DNA of 64,000 bases. It comes from Gemmobacter caeni (lineage in GTDB: Bacteria > Pseudomonadota > Alphaproteobacteria > Rhodobacterales > Rhodobacteraceae). This document shows, piece after piece, positions 1-8,603 of this stretch (position 1 is the stretch's first letter; the number at the start of each line of letters is the position of its first letter). The DNA lies in the NCBI RefSeq assembly GCF_003054195.1, contig NZ_QBKP01000015.1, positions 54,562 through 118,561 on the forward strand, given 5' to 3'. Below the pieces are notes generated by a model. The model had not been told where the DNA came from. It searched no databases and worked only from the letters and a program-made list of their open reading frames with translations. The translations under genes and the position numbers were made by a program.

Positions 1-260
1 ATGACGATCAGCACATCCGCGCCCTCGGCCGTGGCCAGCGCGCCCGATGAGGGCAACTCGATCCCGCATGTCAGCGGCACCGGCCCGCCATCGGGGGAAA
101 CCACACGCCAGCGGTAGGCCTCGGTTCCCAGGTGCCGGTTGGCCGAGCGCAGCGGGTCGAGCGTCGAGGCGACTTCCAGAATGGAACAATGCGGCAGCAC
201 CAGTAGCGCCAGCGAAAGCGGCTGCTGCGATGCGGCGAAGATCGTTGCGGATTTTGCCAT
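1..260 (-). CDS. GlxA/AraC-family transcriptional regulator, N-terminal part (window-truncated)
   Basis: Only the first 86 codons lie in the window; the gene runs off the left edge. The N-terminus (MAKSATIFAAS, then LSLALLVLPHCSILEVASTL and YRWRVVSPDGGPVPL) matches the DJ-1/PfpI-like sensory domain that precedes two AraC-type helix-turn-helix motifs in GlxA-type regulators. It is divergent from the carnitine genes with 73 bp between start codons. In Pseudomonas the carnitine dehydrogenase operon is controlled by a regulator of exactly this type (CdhR), so a CdhR-like activator role is the natural inference. The DNA-binding half is not visible, so the family call rests on the N-terminal domain and context. 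Confidence 0.75.
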   Translation of the reverse strand, partial: MAKSATIFAASQQPLSLALLVLPHCSILEVASTLDPLRSANRHLGTEAYRWRVVSPDGGPVPLTCGIELPSSGALATAEGADVLIV

Positions 261-333
261 GCGGATTTCGTAAACTGCAAAGCGCGACCCGACAAGCCCG
301 CTAATCTCGCCGGGAAGGAACAGGAGGAATGCC

Positions 334-1248
334 ATGCCCTTGGCCATGAACCGCGAAGTCTTCATCACCTGCGCCGTGACCGGCTCGGGCGGCACCCAGG
401 ACCGTTCGCCGCATGTGCCGCGCAGCCCCGCGCAGATCGCCGAAAGCGCCATTGCGGCGGCAAAGGCAGGGGCGGCGGTCGTGCATTGCCATGTGCGCGA
501 CGCCGAAACCGGCAAGCCTGCCCGCGACCCGGCACTGTATCGCGAAGTGACCGAGCGGATCCGCGACAGCGCAACCGATGTGGTGTTGAACCTGACTGCC
601 GGGATGGGCGGCGACCTGCTGTTCGACGGCACGGAAAACATGAACCGCATGTCGGCACGCAGCGATATGGCGGGCGCGGCGGAGCGCGTGGCGCATGTGG
701 TGGAGTGTCGGCCCGAGATCTGCACACTCGACTGCGGCACGATGAACTTCGCCGAAGCCGATTATGTGATGGTCAACACCCCCGGCATGCTGCGCGACAT
801 GGCAGCGCGCATGGTGGCGAGCGGCGTGCGGATCGAGATCGAGGCCTTCGACACTGGCCATCTCTGGTTCGCTAGGCAACTTGCGGAAGAGGGCATCATT
901 CCCGATCCTGTGCTGGTGCAACTGTGCATGGGCGTGCCGTGGGGCGCGCCGGATGACCTGAATACCTTCATGGCGATGGTGAACAATGTGCCGAAGCATT
1001 GGCACTGGTCGGCCTTCGCGCTGGGGCGGCATCAGATGCCCTATGTGGCGGCCTCGGTTCTGGCGGGCGGGAATGTGCGCGTGGGGCTGGAGGATAACCT
1101 CTGGCTCGACAAGGGTGTGCTGGCGACCAACGCGCAACTGGTGGAACGCGCGGTGACCGTGATTTCCAACATGGGCGCGCGGGTGCTGACGCCCGCCGAG
1201 GTGCGCGCGAAGCTGAAGCTGGAGAAGCGCGCGCCGGTGGCGAAATGA
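334..1248 (+). CDS. Beta-keto acid cleavage enzyme (3-dehydrocarnitine cleavage, CdhC-like)
   Basis: A 304-residue protein of the BKACE family (formerly DUF849). These are Zn-dependent TIM-barrel enzymes that condense a beta-keto acid with acetyl-CoA and release acetoacetate plus a new acyl-CoA. The metal-binding pair is visible as VVHCHVR (His51, His53) with a later conserved Glu253 in VGLEDN. Next to a carnitine dehydrogenase, the likely substrate is 3-dehydrocarnitine, giving betainyl-CoA. An AGGAGG site lies 6 bp before the ATG at 334. It is the first gene of the rightward operon and overlaps the next gene by 4 bp (ATGA). Confidence 0.88.
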   Translation: MPLAMNREVFITCAVTGSGGTQDRSPHVPRSPAQIAESAIAAAKAGAAVVHCHVRDAETGKPARDPALYREVTERIRDSATDVVLNLTAGMGGDLLFDGTENMNRMSARSDMAGAAERVAHVVECRPEICTLDCGTMNFAEADYVMVNTPGMLRDMAARMVASGVRIEIEAFDTGHLWFARQLAEEGIIPDPVLVQLCMGVPWGAPDDLNTFMAMVNNVPKHWHWSAFALGRHQMPYVAASVLAGGNVRVGLEDNLWLDKGVLATNAQLVERAVTVISNMGARVLTPAEVRAKLKLEKRAPVAK

Positions 1249-1565
1249 GGCGACGGGTGGCGCTGGTCCTTCTGGTGCTGGCGGCTTGCCAGCCCGAGGC
1301 CGAAGCGCCACCGCGTCCCAGCATGTCGGTGGCCGACAAGGCCGATTGCATCGCGAAGGGCGGGCAGGTCGGTGTCGCGGGCCTTCTGGGCGGCGAGTTC
1401 TGCGTCAAGCGCGCGCCGGATGCAGGTAAGTCCTGCACAAGGGCCAGCGACTGCGCGGGTGACTGCCTGACGGCCAGCCGGACCTGTGCCCCCACGCTCA
1501 ACCCCTTCGGCTGCCGGGATTATCTGGACGAGACCGGCCAGCCGCAAAGCATCTGCGTCGATTGA
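1245..1565 (+). CDS. Small cysteine-rich lipoprotein of the carnitine operon
   Basis: A 106-residue protein with a short basic N-terminus, a hydrophobic stretch and an LAAC lipobox at residues 12-15, so it is probably a lipoprotein of the inner or outer membrane. The mature part has seven further cysteines, including C-x6-C-x3-C spacing, suggesting disulphides in the periplasm. Its start overlaps the stop of the BKACE gene (ATGA) and the carnitine dehydrogenase follows 27 bp later, so it is co-transcribed with a cytoplasmic catabolic pathway. I do not recognise a named family. Confidence 0.7.
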   Translation: MRRRVALVLLVLAACQPEAEAPPRPSMSVADKADCIAKGGQVGVAGLLGGEFCVKRAPDAGKSCTRASDCAGDCLTASRTCAPTLNPFGCRDYLDETGQPQSICVD

Positions 1566-1592
1566 CGCGAACCCATCAGGACGAGGACGAAC

Positions 1593-3050
1593 ATGGCGCG
1601 CAAGGCGGCAATCATTGGCGGCGGGGTGATCGGGGGCGGCTGGGCCGCGCGCTTCCTGCTGAACGGCTGGGATGTGGCGGTTTTCGACCCCGATCCGCAG
1701 GCGGAACGCAAGATCGGCGAGGTTCTGGCCAATGCCCGCGCCGCGCTGCCGGCGCTGTCGGATGTGCCGATTCCTGCCGAAGGGAAGCTGAGCTTTGCGG
1801 GCACCATCACCGAAGCGGTGGAAGGGGCCGAATATATTCAGGAATCGGTGTCCGAACGGCTTGAACTGAAGCACCGCGTCTTTGCGCAAATCCAGCAGTC
1901 CGCGCCCGAGACGCTGATCGGATCGTCCACCTCGGGCTTCAAACCCTCGGAATTGCAGGAACATGCGGCCAATCCCGGCACGATCTTCGTGGCGCATCCG
2001 TTCAACCCTGTCTATCTGCTGCCGCTGGCCGAAGTGGTGCCCAGCCCGAAGAACGCAGCCCGGGACATTGAACGCGCCAAGGAAATCCTGCGTGAGATCG
2101 GCATGTTCCCGCTGCATGTCCGCAAGGAGATCGACGCCCATATCGCCGACCGCTTTCTTGAAGCCGTCTGGCGTGAGGCACTGTGGCTGGTGAAGGACGG
2201 CGTAGCCACCACCGAGGAAATCGATGAGGCCATCCGAATGGGCTTTGGCCTGCGCTGGGGCCAGATGGGGCTTTTCGAAACCTATCGCGTTGCGGGCGGT
2301 GAAGCCGGGATGAAGCATTTCATGGCGCAGTTCGGGCCCTGCCTGCAATGGCCCTGGACCAAGCTGACGGATGTACCGGAATTCAATGACGAGCTCGTGG
2401 ACCTGATCGCCGGCCAGTCCGATGCGCAATCCGGCCACCACACGATCCGCGAGCTGGAGCGCATCCGCGACAGCAACCTGATCGGCTTCCTGCGGGCGCT
2501 GAAGGATCGCAACTGGGGCGCGGGCAAGGTGCTGCGTGACCATGACGCCCGCCGCGCCGTGGCCTTCCACGATGCGGCGCCGACGGGTGCACCGCTGGTC
2601 ATGGCACAGATGCAGGTGCTGCCCGGCTGGATCGACTATAACGGCCACATGACCGAAAGCCGCTATCTGTTCGCGGCCTCCGAAACTTCGGATGCCTTCC
2701 TGCGGCTGATCGGGGCCGGGATGGATTACGTTGCCGCCGGACACAGCTATTACACTGCCGAAACGCACATCATGCATCTGGGCGAATGCAAGCTGGGCGA
2801 CCGGCTGACCGGCACGCTTCAGGTGCTGGGCGCCGATGAAAAGCGGCTGCATGTGTTCATCCGTATCCAGCGTGGCGACGAGGTGGTGGCGAGCCTTGAA
2901 CAGATGCTGTTGCATGTGGACATGAAGGCCAACAAGACCTGCGCCGCCGCGCCCGAGGTGCTTGCGAAGCTGGAACCCATTACTCAGGCCCACAAGGCGC
3001 TGCCCCGGCCCGAGGCCGCCGGGCGCTTTGTCGGCCAGCGCAGGGCCTGA
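1593..3050 (+). CDS. lcdH: Bifunctional L-carnitine 3-dehydrogenase / betainyl-CoA thioesterase
   Basis: A 485-residue fusion. Residues 1-320 form a 3-hydroxyacyl-CoA-dehydrogenase-type NAD oxidoreductase: a glycine-rich loop at residues 9-16 (GGGVIGGG), the acidic FDPD at the end of beta-2, and FVAHPFNP with the catalytic-type His135. Residues from about 333 form a hotdog thioesterase domain with WIDYNGHM at 346-353. The dehydrogenase oxidises L-carnitine to 3-dehydrocarnitine. The thioesterase would hydrolyse betainyl-CoA made by the neighbouring BKACE, yielding glycine betaine. In Pseudomonas these are separate genes (cdhA, cdhB); the fused form is known in alphaproteobacteria. A GGACGAGGA stretch precedes the ATG. 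Confidence 0.9.
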   Translation: MARKAAIIGGGVIGGGWAARFLLNGWDVAVFDPDPQAERKIGEVLANARAALPALSDVPIPAEGKLSFAGTITEAVEGAEYIQESVSERLELKHRVFAQIQQSAPETLIGSSTSGFKPSELQEHAANPGTIFVAHPFNPVYLLPLAEVVPSPKNAARDIERAKEILREIGMFPLHVRKEIDAHIADRFLEAVWREALWLVKDGVATTEEIDEAIRMGFGLRWGQMGLFETYRVAGGEAGMKHFMAQFGPCLQWPWTKLTDVPEFNDELVDLIAGQSDAQSGHHTIRELERIRDSNLIGFLRALKDRNWGAGKVLRDHDARRAVAFHDAAPTGAPLVMAQMQVLPGWIDYNGHMTESRYLFAASETSDAFLRLIGAGMDYVAAGHSYYTAETHIMHLGECKLGDRLTGTLQVLGADEKRLHVFIRIQRGDEVVASLEQMLLHVDMKANKTCAAAPEVLAKLEPITQAHKALPRPEAAGRFVGQRRA

Positions 3051-3088
3051 CGGGCCGCTTCTTTCCTCAAGACCCGAAGGGCGAACAG

Positions 3089-4252
3089 ATGGATTTCGGA
3101 CTGACCGAAGAACAGCGCATGATCGTGGAAACGACCCGCGCCTTCGTCGAGAACGAGCTTTACCCGCATGAGGCCGAGGTGGAACGCACCGGCCATCTGC
3201 GGATGGACCTGATCCGCGAGCTTCAGGCCAAGGCGATCGAGGCCGGGCTTTATGCTGCCAATATGCCCGAGGAGGTCGGCGGCGCCGGTCTCGATACGCT
3301 GTCATGGCTGCTATACGAGCGTGAACTGGGCCGGGCGAACTATGCCCTGCACTGGACCTGCGTGGCGCGGCCCTCGAACATCCTGCTGGCGGGAAGCGCC
3401 GAACAGCGCGAGAAATACCTCTTTCCCTGTATCCGGGGGGAGAAGTGGGATTGCCTTGCAATGACCGAACCCGGTGCCGGGTCGGACCTGCGCGGCATGA
3501 CCGCCAGTGCAAAGCGCGAGGGCGGCGACTGGGTACTGAACGGCACCAAACATTTCATCAGCCACGCCGATCTGGCCGATTTCGTCATCGTCTTCATGGC
3601 TTCGGGCGAGGAAGACACCCCGCGCGGCAAGAAGAAGCTGATCACCGCCTTCTTCGTCGATAAGGGCACACCGGGCTTCACCGTCCGCGATGGCTATCGC
3701 AATGTCAGCCACCGCGGTTACACCAATTCGGTGCTGGAATTCGACAATTGCCGTTTGCCGGATGCGGCGGTTCTGGGCGAGGTGCACAAGGGCTTCGAGG
3801 TGGCGAACACCTGGCTGGGCGCGACGCGGCTGCAAGTCGCCTCCACTTGCCTCGGTCGCGCCGACCGGGCGTTGCAGCACGCCATCAGCTATGCCGCCGA
3901 ACGCAAGCAATTCGGCCAGCAGATCGGCAAGTTTCAAGGGATCAGCTTCAAGCTCGCCGATATGGCGATGGAGCTGAAGGCGGCGGAGCTCCTGACCCGC
4001 GAGGCAGCCTGGAAGTTTGACCAGGGCTCGGTGACCGAGGCCGACATGTCCATGGCCAAGCTGAAGGCGACCGAGGTGCTGGCGATGATCGCCGATGAGG
4101 CGATCCAGATTCACGGCGGCATGGGGCTGATGGATGAACTGCCACTGGAACGGATCTGGCGTGACGCCCGCGTCGAACGGATCTGGGAGGGCACCTCCGA
4201 GATTCAGCGGCATATCATTTCGCGCGAACTTCTGCGTGCGGTTGGCGGCTGA
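3089..4252 (+). CDS. Acyl-CoA dehydrogenase (probable gamma-butyrobetainyl-CoA dehydrogenase)
   Basis: A 387-residue flavoprotein with the full acyl-CoA dehydrogenase layout: an N-terminal helical domain (LTEEQRMIVETTRAFVENEL), a middle domain with MTEPGAGSDL, and a C-terminal domain with AERKQFGQQIGKFQG and IHGGMGLMDELPLERIWRDAR, ending with the WEGTSEIQR signature. Between the carnitine dehydrogenase and a crotonobetainyl-CoA hydratase-like gene, the most economical role is oxidation of gamma-butyrobetainyl-CoA to crotonobetainyl-CoA. Electrons would go to ETF, which is not encoded here. An AGGGCGAAC stretch precedes the ATG, and the gene lies 38 bp after the dehydrogenase-thioesterase gene. 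Confidence 0.85.
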   Translation: MDFGLTEEQRMIVETTRAFVENELYPHEAEVERTGHLRMDLIRELQAKAIEAGLYAANMPEEVGGAGLDTLSWLLYERELGRANYALHWTCVARPSNILLAGSAEQREKYLFPCIRGEKWDCLAMTEPGAGSDLRGMTASAKREGGDWVLNGTKHFISHADLADFVIVFMASGEEDTPRGKKKLITAFFVDKGTPGFTVRDGYRNVSHRGYTNSVLEFDNCRLPDAAVLGEVHKGFEVANTWLGATRLQVASTCLGRADRALQHAISYAAERKQFGQQIGKFQGISFKLADMAMELKAAELLTREAAWKFDQGSVTEADMSMAKLKATEVLAMIADEAIQIHGGMGLMDELPLERIWRDARVERIWEGTSEIQRHIISRELLRAVGG

Positions 4253-4262
4253 GACCACGGCA

Positions 4263-4330
4263 GGGGGGCTGTCTGCCCCCCTCGGCGCATGCGCGCCTCA
4301 CCCCCCGAGGATATTTTCCGACAGAAAATG
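4263..4330 (+). terminator. GC hairpin plus GAGGATATTTT tract (dispersed element, copy A)
   Basis: A GGGGGGC / GCCCCCC hairpin (4263-4281) lies just past the acyl-CoA dehydrogenase stop. About 20 bp later follows CCCCCCGAGGATATTTTCCG and then ACAGAAAATG (4301-4330). The same composite recurs at several intergenic sites in this window. It probably ends or attenuates transcription, but the T run is broken, so efficiency is uncertain. Genes on both sides are co-oriented and functionally linked, so it may only attenuate. Confidence 0.5.
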
Positions 4331-4458
4331 AGCCTGATCTTGCGCGTTAACCACTTCTTCATTGGATTCGGCCAGTGTGGCCTTGCGGAACAGGCGGGGA
4401 CGCCGATGGCCGTGACAGGAAATGGCACCTCGTTTGCCAAGGGCGAGCGGGGTGCTTC

Positions 4459-4515
4459 CATTTTCTGTCAAAAAATATCCTCGGGGGACCGGGGGCAGAC
4501 AGCCCCCGGCCTCGG
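4459..4515 (-). repeat. Inverted copy of the dispersed hairpin/AT element (copy B)
   Basis: CATTTTCTGTCAAAAAATAT, then CCTCGGGGG and a GGGGGC/GCCCCC hairpin (about 4491-4508). This is the reverse complement of the element at 4263-4330. The two inverted copies face each other across about 130 bp of sequence that contains no convincing ORF. The pair sits between co-oriented carnitine genes. Confidence 0.6.
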
Positions 4516-4536
4516 GCACGGGGCGGGGGGCCGGGT

Positions 4537-6525
4537 ATGACGCGCCTCCATCGCCTGTTGCGCCCGCGCTCCATTGCGGTTCTCGGTGCCGGATGGGCCG
4601 AGAATGTCATCGAGCAATGCCGCAAGATGGGGTTTGATGGCCCGGTCTGGCCGGTACACCCCAAACGCGAGACGATCGGCGGATTGAAAGCCTATCCCTC
4701 GCTCGCTGACCTGCCTGAACTGCCCGATGCCACCTTCATTGGCGTCAACCGTTTCGCCACGGTAGAGGTCGTGCGCGAACTTGCCGCCATGGGCGCCGGT
4801 GGCGCCATCTGCTTCGCCAGCGGCTGGGAAGAGGCGGGAGAGGCCGGTTTGCAGGCCGATCTGGTGACGGCCGCGGGGGACATGCCGATCCTCGGGCCGA
4901 ACTGTTATGGCGTCATCAACTACCTTGACGGCGCGCTGCTGTGGCCCGACCAGCACGGCGGGCAGCGGGTGGAGCGGGGCGTCGCACTGCTTTCCCAATC
5001 GTCGAATATCGTCATCAACCTGACGATGCAGGCGCGCGCCCTTCCGGTGGCCTATGTTGCCTGTCTGGGCAATGCCGCGCAGGTGGGGCTGGCCGAACTG
5101 GCCGGGGCGCTGCTGGTCGATGAGCGGGTCACGGCGCTGGGCCTTTACATCGAGGGCATAGACGACGCCCCGGCTTTCGCTGCACTGGCAGAAGCGGCGC
5201 GGGTGGCGGGCAAGGGGATCGTTGCGGTGAAATCCGGCAAGACCGAAGCATCGCGCGCCGCTGCGGCCTCGCATACTGCCTCGCTGGCAGGGGGCGGGGC
5301 TGCCTCCAGCGCCTTCCTGCGGCAATGCGGCGTCGCCGAAGTGGCCAGCCTTCCCGCGCTGCTGGAGGTGTTGAAAGTATTCCACACCCACGGCCCCGGA
5401 CTGGGTGAACGGCTCTGCTCGCTCTCCTGCTCGGGCGGTGAGGCAGGGCTGGTCGCCGATCTGGCCGATCCCGCCGGGATCACCTTTCCGCCGGTGCCCG
5501 AAACGACCCGCACCCGGCTGGCCGATATTCTCGGCCCGATTGTCACAATATCCAACCCGTTGGATTATCATACCTTCATTTGGGGGGACGGGCCGCGCAC
5601 CACCGATGTGTTCAGCACGATGCTGTCCGCTTATGACGCTGGTATCTTCATCATCGACCCGCCACGCCCCGACCGCTGTGACCCATCCAGTTTCCGGCCC
5701 GCGCTTGAGGCCGTGGCGGCCGCGCAGGCGGCGACCGGCCGCCCGGCCTTCGCTGTCGCCTCACTGCCCGAGAATTTCGACGAGGCACTGGCGACGGATT
5801 TCATGGCGCGCGGCGTCGTGCCAATGATGGGCCTTGATACCGCGCTGGAGGCGCTGAAAGCGGCACAGGTTGCGCCGGGTCAGCCCGGCTGGCGCCCGGT
5901 CCCGGCGCTCGCCACAAGGGAGACCCGCCTGCTTGACGAGGCGGCGGCCAAGGCCCTGCTGGCGCAGGCGGGCGTTCCGGTGCCGCGCGCGGTCAGCGCG
6001 TCCCGGCTAGCCGATCTCGACACCAGCCAACTCACCGCGCCCTTCGCGCTGAAGGGCCTCGGCTTTGCCCACAAGACCGAGGCAGGGGCAGTGCGCCTTG
6101 GCCTCGCCGCGCTGGACGGCCAGGCCGAGATGCCCGGCGCTACCGGCTATCTGGCAGAAGAAATGGTGACCGGCGTTCTGGCCGAAATGCTGCTGGGCCT
6201 GCGCCGCGATCCGGTTTATGGGTTGACGCTGACCTTGGGCATGGGCGGCGTCACTGCCGAGGTGCTGGCTGATACCGCCACGCTGGTCTGGCCGGTTACC
6301 GCCGATCAGATCGACACGGCGCTCCGAGGCCTGCGGCTCTGGCCGTTGCTTGACGGCTATCGCGGTCGGCCGCGCCCCGATACCGCTGCCTTCATCGACA
6401 TTGCGCTGCGCCTCGGCGCCTTTATGGCCGGCGATGACAGCATTGAGGAAATCGAAATCAACCCGGTGCTGCTGTGTGAAAGCGGGGCGGTGGCGGTGGA
6501 CGCATTGATACGGAGGGCCGAATGA
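4537..6525 (+). CDS. ADP-forming-type acyl-CoA synthetase (NDP-forming, single-chain)
   Basis: I place the start at ATG 4537 (MTRLHRLLRPRSIAVLGAGW), giving 662 residues; an upstream in-frame ATG at 4375 would read through the repeat element. The N-terminal CoA-binding Rossmann domain (RSIAVLGAGWAEN) is followed by succinyl-CoA-ligase-like domains (ILGPNCYGVINY, SCSGGEAGLVADLA) and a C-terminal ATP-grasp domain (APFALKGLGFAHKTEAGAVR, IEINPVLL). This architecture is typical of acetate-CoA ligase (ADP-forming) and Pat-like proteins. In this operon it likely activates gamma-butyrobetaine or carnitine to its CoA thioester, replacing the AMP-forming CaiC. That substrate is inference. The stop overlaps the next gene by 4 bp. 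Confidence 0.8.
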   Translation: MTRLHRLLRPRSIAVLGAGWAENVIEQCRKMGFDGPVWPVHPKRETIGGLKAYPSLADLPELPDATFIGVNRFATVEVVRELAAMGAGGAICFASGWEEAGEAGLQADLVTAAGDMPILGPNCYGVINYLDGALLWPDQHGGQRVERGVALLSQSSNIVINLTMQARALPVAYVACLGNAAQVGLAELAGALLVDERVTALGLYIEGIDDAPAFAALAEAARVAGKGIVAVKSGKTEASRAAAASHTASLAGGGAASSAFLRQCGVAEVASLPALLEVLKVFHTHGPGLGERLCSLSCSGGEAGLVADLADPAGITFPPVPETTRTRLADILGPIVTISNPLDYHTFIWGDGPRTTDVFSTMLSAYDAGIFIIDPPRPDRCDPSSFRPALEAVAAAQAATGRPAFAVASLPENFDEALATDFMARGVVPMMGLDTALEALKAAQVAPGQPGWRPVPALATRETRLLDEAAAKALLAQAGVPVPRAVSASRLADLDTSQLTAPFALKGLGFAHKTEAGAVRLGLAALDGQAEMPGATGYLAEEMVTGVLAEMLLGLRRDPVYGLTLTLGMGGVTAEVLADTATLVWPVTADQIDTALRGLRLWPLLDGYRGRPRPDTAAFIDIALRLGAFMAGDDSIEEIEINPVLLCESGAVAVDALIRRAE

Positions 6526-7325
6526 CCGAAATGACCATGTTGACCGAGGGGCCGATCCGCACCCGGCGCGAGGGTGCGATCCTCGAAGTGACGCTCGACC
6601 GGCCGAAGGCCAATGCCATCGACCTTGCGACCAGCCGCATCATGGGCCTCGCCTTCCGCGCCTTCCGCGATGATGACAGCCTGCGCGTGGCGATTTTGCG
6701 TGCCGAGGGCGAGAAATTCTTCTGCCCCGGCTGGGATCTGAAGGCCGCCGCCGATGGCGATGCGGTGGATGGCGATTATGGCGTCGGCGGCTTCGGCGGG
6801 CTTCAGGAACTGCCGAACCTCAACAAGCCGGTGATTGCTGCGGTCAATGGCATCTGCTGCGGCGGCGGGCTGGAACTCGCGCTCTCCTGCGATCTGATCC
6901 TCGCCTCCGCCAACGCAACCTTCGCGCTGCCGGAAATCCGGTCGGGCACCGTGGCCGATGCCGCCTCGATCAAGCTGCCGAAACGTATTCCTTATCACGT
7001 CGCCATGGACCTCTTGCTGACCGGCCGCTGGTTCGACGCCGACGAGGCGCTGCGCTGGGGCCTGCTGCGCGAAATCACCACCTCGGAAGACCTGCTGCCG
7101 AAAGCCTGGGATCTGGCGCGGTTGCTCGAATCCGGCCCGCCGCTGGTCTATGCCGCCATCAAGGAGGTGGTCCGCGAGGCCGAGGCGCTGCGCTTTCAGG
7201 ATGCGCTGAACCGCATCACCAAACGGCAATTCGTCACGGTGGACCGGCTTTATTCCTCCGAGGATCAACTGGAAGGCGCGCGCGCCTTTGCTGAAAAACG
7301 CGATCCGGTCTGGAAGGGGCGCTGA
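6522..7325 (+). CDS. caiD: Enoyl-CoA hydratase, crotonobetainyl-CoA hydratase-like
   Basis: A 267-residue crotonase-fold protein. The oxyanion-hole segments are FFCPGWDLKAAADGDA and AAVNGICCGGGLELALSCDL, followed by ALPEIRSGTVADAA. The GWDLKAAA and GGFGGL segments closely resemble CaiD, which hydrates crotonobetainyl-CoA to carnitinyl-CoA. It is the last gene of the rightward operon and starts inside the stop codon of the synthetase gene. With the acyl-CoA dehydrogenase and synthetase it would convert gamma-butyrobetaine to carnitine for the upstream dehydrogenase. The symbol is assigned by motif resemblance and context. Confidence 0.78.
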   Translation: MTEMTMLTEGPIRTRREGAILEVTLDRPKANAIDLATSRIMGLAFRAFRDDDSLRVAILRAEGEKFFCPGWDLKAAADGDAVDGDYGVGGFGGLQELPNLNKPVIAAVNGICCGGGLELALSCDLILASANATFALPEIRSGTVADAASIKLPKRIPYHVAMDLLLTGRWFDADEALRWGLLREITTSEDLLPKAWDLARLLESGPPLVYAAIKEVVREAEALRFQDALNRITKRQFVTVDRLYSSEDQLEGARAFAEKRDPVWKGR

Positions 7326-7400
7326 CCGCCCCCTTTGCTTCTTGCAAAAATACTCAAAATTCCCCGGCGGCCGCCAGGCGCGCACCGCCGGGGGAGCGTC
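7326..7400. terminator. Convergent intergenic terminator region (element copy C)
   Basis: The 75-bp gap between the convergent hydratase and 2-hydroxyacid dehydrogenase genes holds TTGCTTCTTGCAAAAATACT (about 7335-7354), a variant of the AT part of the dispersed element. It is followed by a GC dyad (CCCCGGCGG ... CCGCCGGGGG). It plausibly serves as terminator for both strands. Confidence 0.5.
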
Positions 7401-8387
7401 TTACAGCATCCCCGGCACCACCTGATCCGGCGGGCGGTGACCATCGGCGAAGGTTTTGATATTGATCAGAACCTTCTCGCCCATCTCGATCCGCCCCTCG
7501 ACGGTGGCTGACCCCATATGCGGCAGCAGCACCACATTGTTCATCTCGCGCAGGCGCGGGTTCACCTCGTGGCCATGCTCGAACACGTCAAGCCCGGCAC
7601 CGGCGATCTCGCCCGCCCGCAACCCGCGCGTCAGGGCATTTTCGTCGATCACCTCGCCGCGCGAGGTATTCACCACCACCGCCGTGGGTTTCAGCAGTTT
7701 CAGCCGCCGCGCGTTCAGCAGATGGAAGGTCGAGGGCGTATGCGGGCAGTTGACCGAGATGATGTCCATGCGGGCGATCATCTGGTCGAGGCTTTCCCAA
7801 TAGGTCGCTTCCAGTTCCTGCTCGACCGAAGGGTGGACCTTGCGGCGGTTGTGATAGTGGATCTGCATGCCGAAGACACGGGCCCGCCGCGCCACGGCCT
7901 GTCCGATTCGCCCCATCCCGAGGATGCCAAGGCGACGCCCGCCGATCCGGCCCCCCAGATGCGCCATCGGTGACCAGCCGCTCCAGCGTCCGGCCTGCAT
8001 TTCGGCCATGCCTTCGGGAATGCGGCGCACCACGCCCAGAATCAGCCCCATCACCATGTCGGCGGTATCTTCAGCCCCGACGCCGGGGGTGTTCGACACC
8101 AGAATCCCGCGCGAGCGGGCGGTGGCCACGTCAATGTGATCGACCCCGGCGCCGTAGTTCGCGATCAGTTTCAGCCGCTCGCCCGCCTGTCCCAGCAGGC
8201 CCGCGTCGATCTGGTCGGTCACGCAGGGCACCAGCACATCGCAGCGTTTCATCGCATCGGCCAGTTCATCGCGCGACATCCGAATGTCCGGGTCGCGCAA
8301 TTCGACGTCGAACAGTTCCTTCATCCGGGTTTCGACGACCTCGGGCAGTCGTCGCGTCACGATGACGCTCAGGCGTTTGGCGGGCAT
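7401..8387 (-). CDS. D-isomer-specific 2-hydroxyacid dehydrogenase (glyoxylate/hydroxypyruvate reductase type)
   Basis: Starting at MPAKRLSVIV (ATG 8387, behind GGGAGGATCC) the protein has 328 residues. An upstream in-frame ATG at 8423 has no comparable site. Visible motifs are IANYGAGVDHIDVATARSRG, the NAD-binding LGILGMGRIGQAVARRA, the catalytic-type VVNTSRGEVIDE, and LLPHMGSATVEGR with the catalytic His. These enzymes reduce glyoxylate or hydroxypyruvate with NAD(P)H, or other 2-keto acids; the substrate cannot be told from sequence. It is convergent with the carnitine operon. Confidence 0.87.
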   Translation of the reverse strand: MPAKRLSVIVTRRLPEVVETRMKELFDVELRDPDIRMSRDELADAMKRCDVLVPCVTDQIDAGLLGQAGERLKLIANYGAGVDHIDVATARSRGILVSNTPGVGAEDTADMVMGLILGVVRRIPEGMAEMQAGRWSGWSPMAHLGGRIGGRRLGILGMGRIGQAVARRARVFGMQIHYHNRRKVHPSVEQELEATYWESLDQMIARMDIISVNCPHTPSTFHLLNARRLKLLKPTAVVVNTSRGEVIDENALTRGLRAGEIAGAGLDVFEHGHEVNPRLREMNNVVLLPHMGSATVEGRIEMGEKVLINIKTFADGHRPPDQVVPGML

Positions 8388-8603
8388 GGATCCTCCCTCG
8401 ACTTTCGAGACCGGCACTTCCAAATCGGTCTTCTTGCTGGCAAAGTGCCGACTTACGGGGCGGGCTACAAGCCCCGAGTAACAATGTTGCGTCGATATGC
8501 GCGAAACATGGGCAGATTATTCTGCCGGGGGCGGCCCGTCCGGTCCCGGTGGCACGAATGGCGGGCGGAACTGGACGATATGGATATGCGATCAGGTGGC
8601 GGC

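Noticed and set aside
1041..3512. 823-codon open frame on the minus strand opposite carnitine genes
   Set aside because: It lies antisense to two well-recognised enzymes, has no family motifs, and is rich in Arg/His/Gly as expected for a complementary frame of GC-rich coding DNA.
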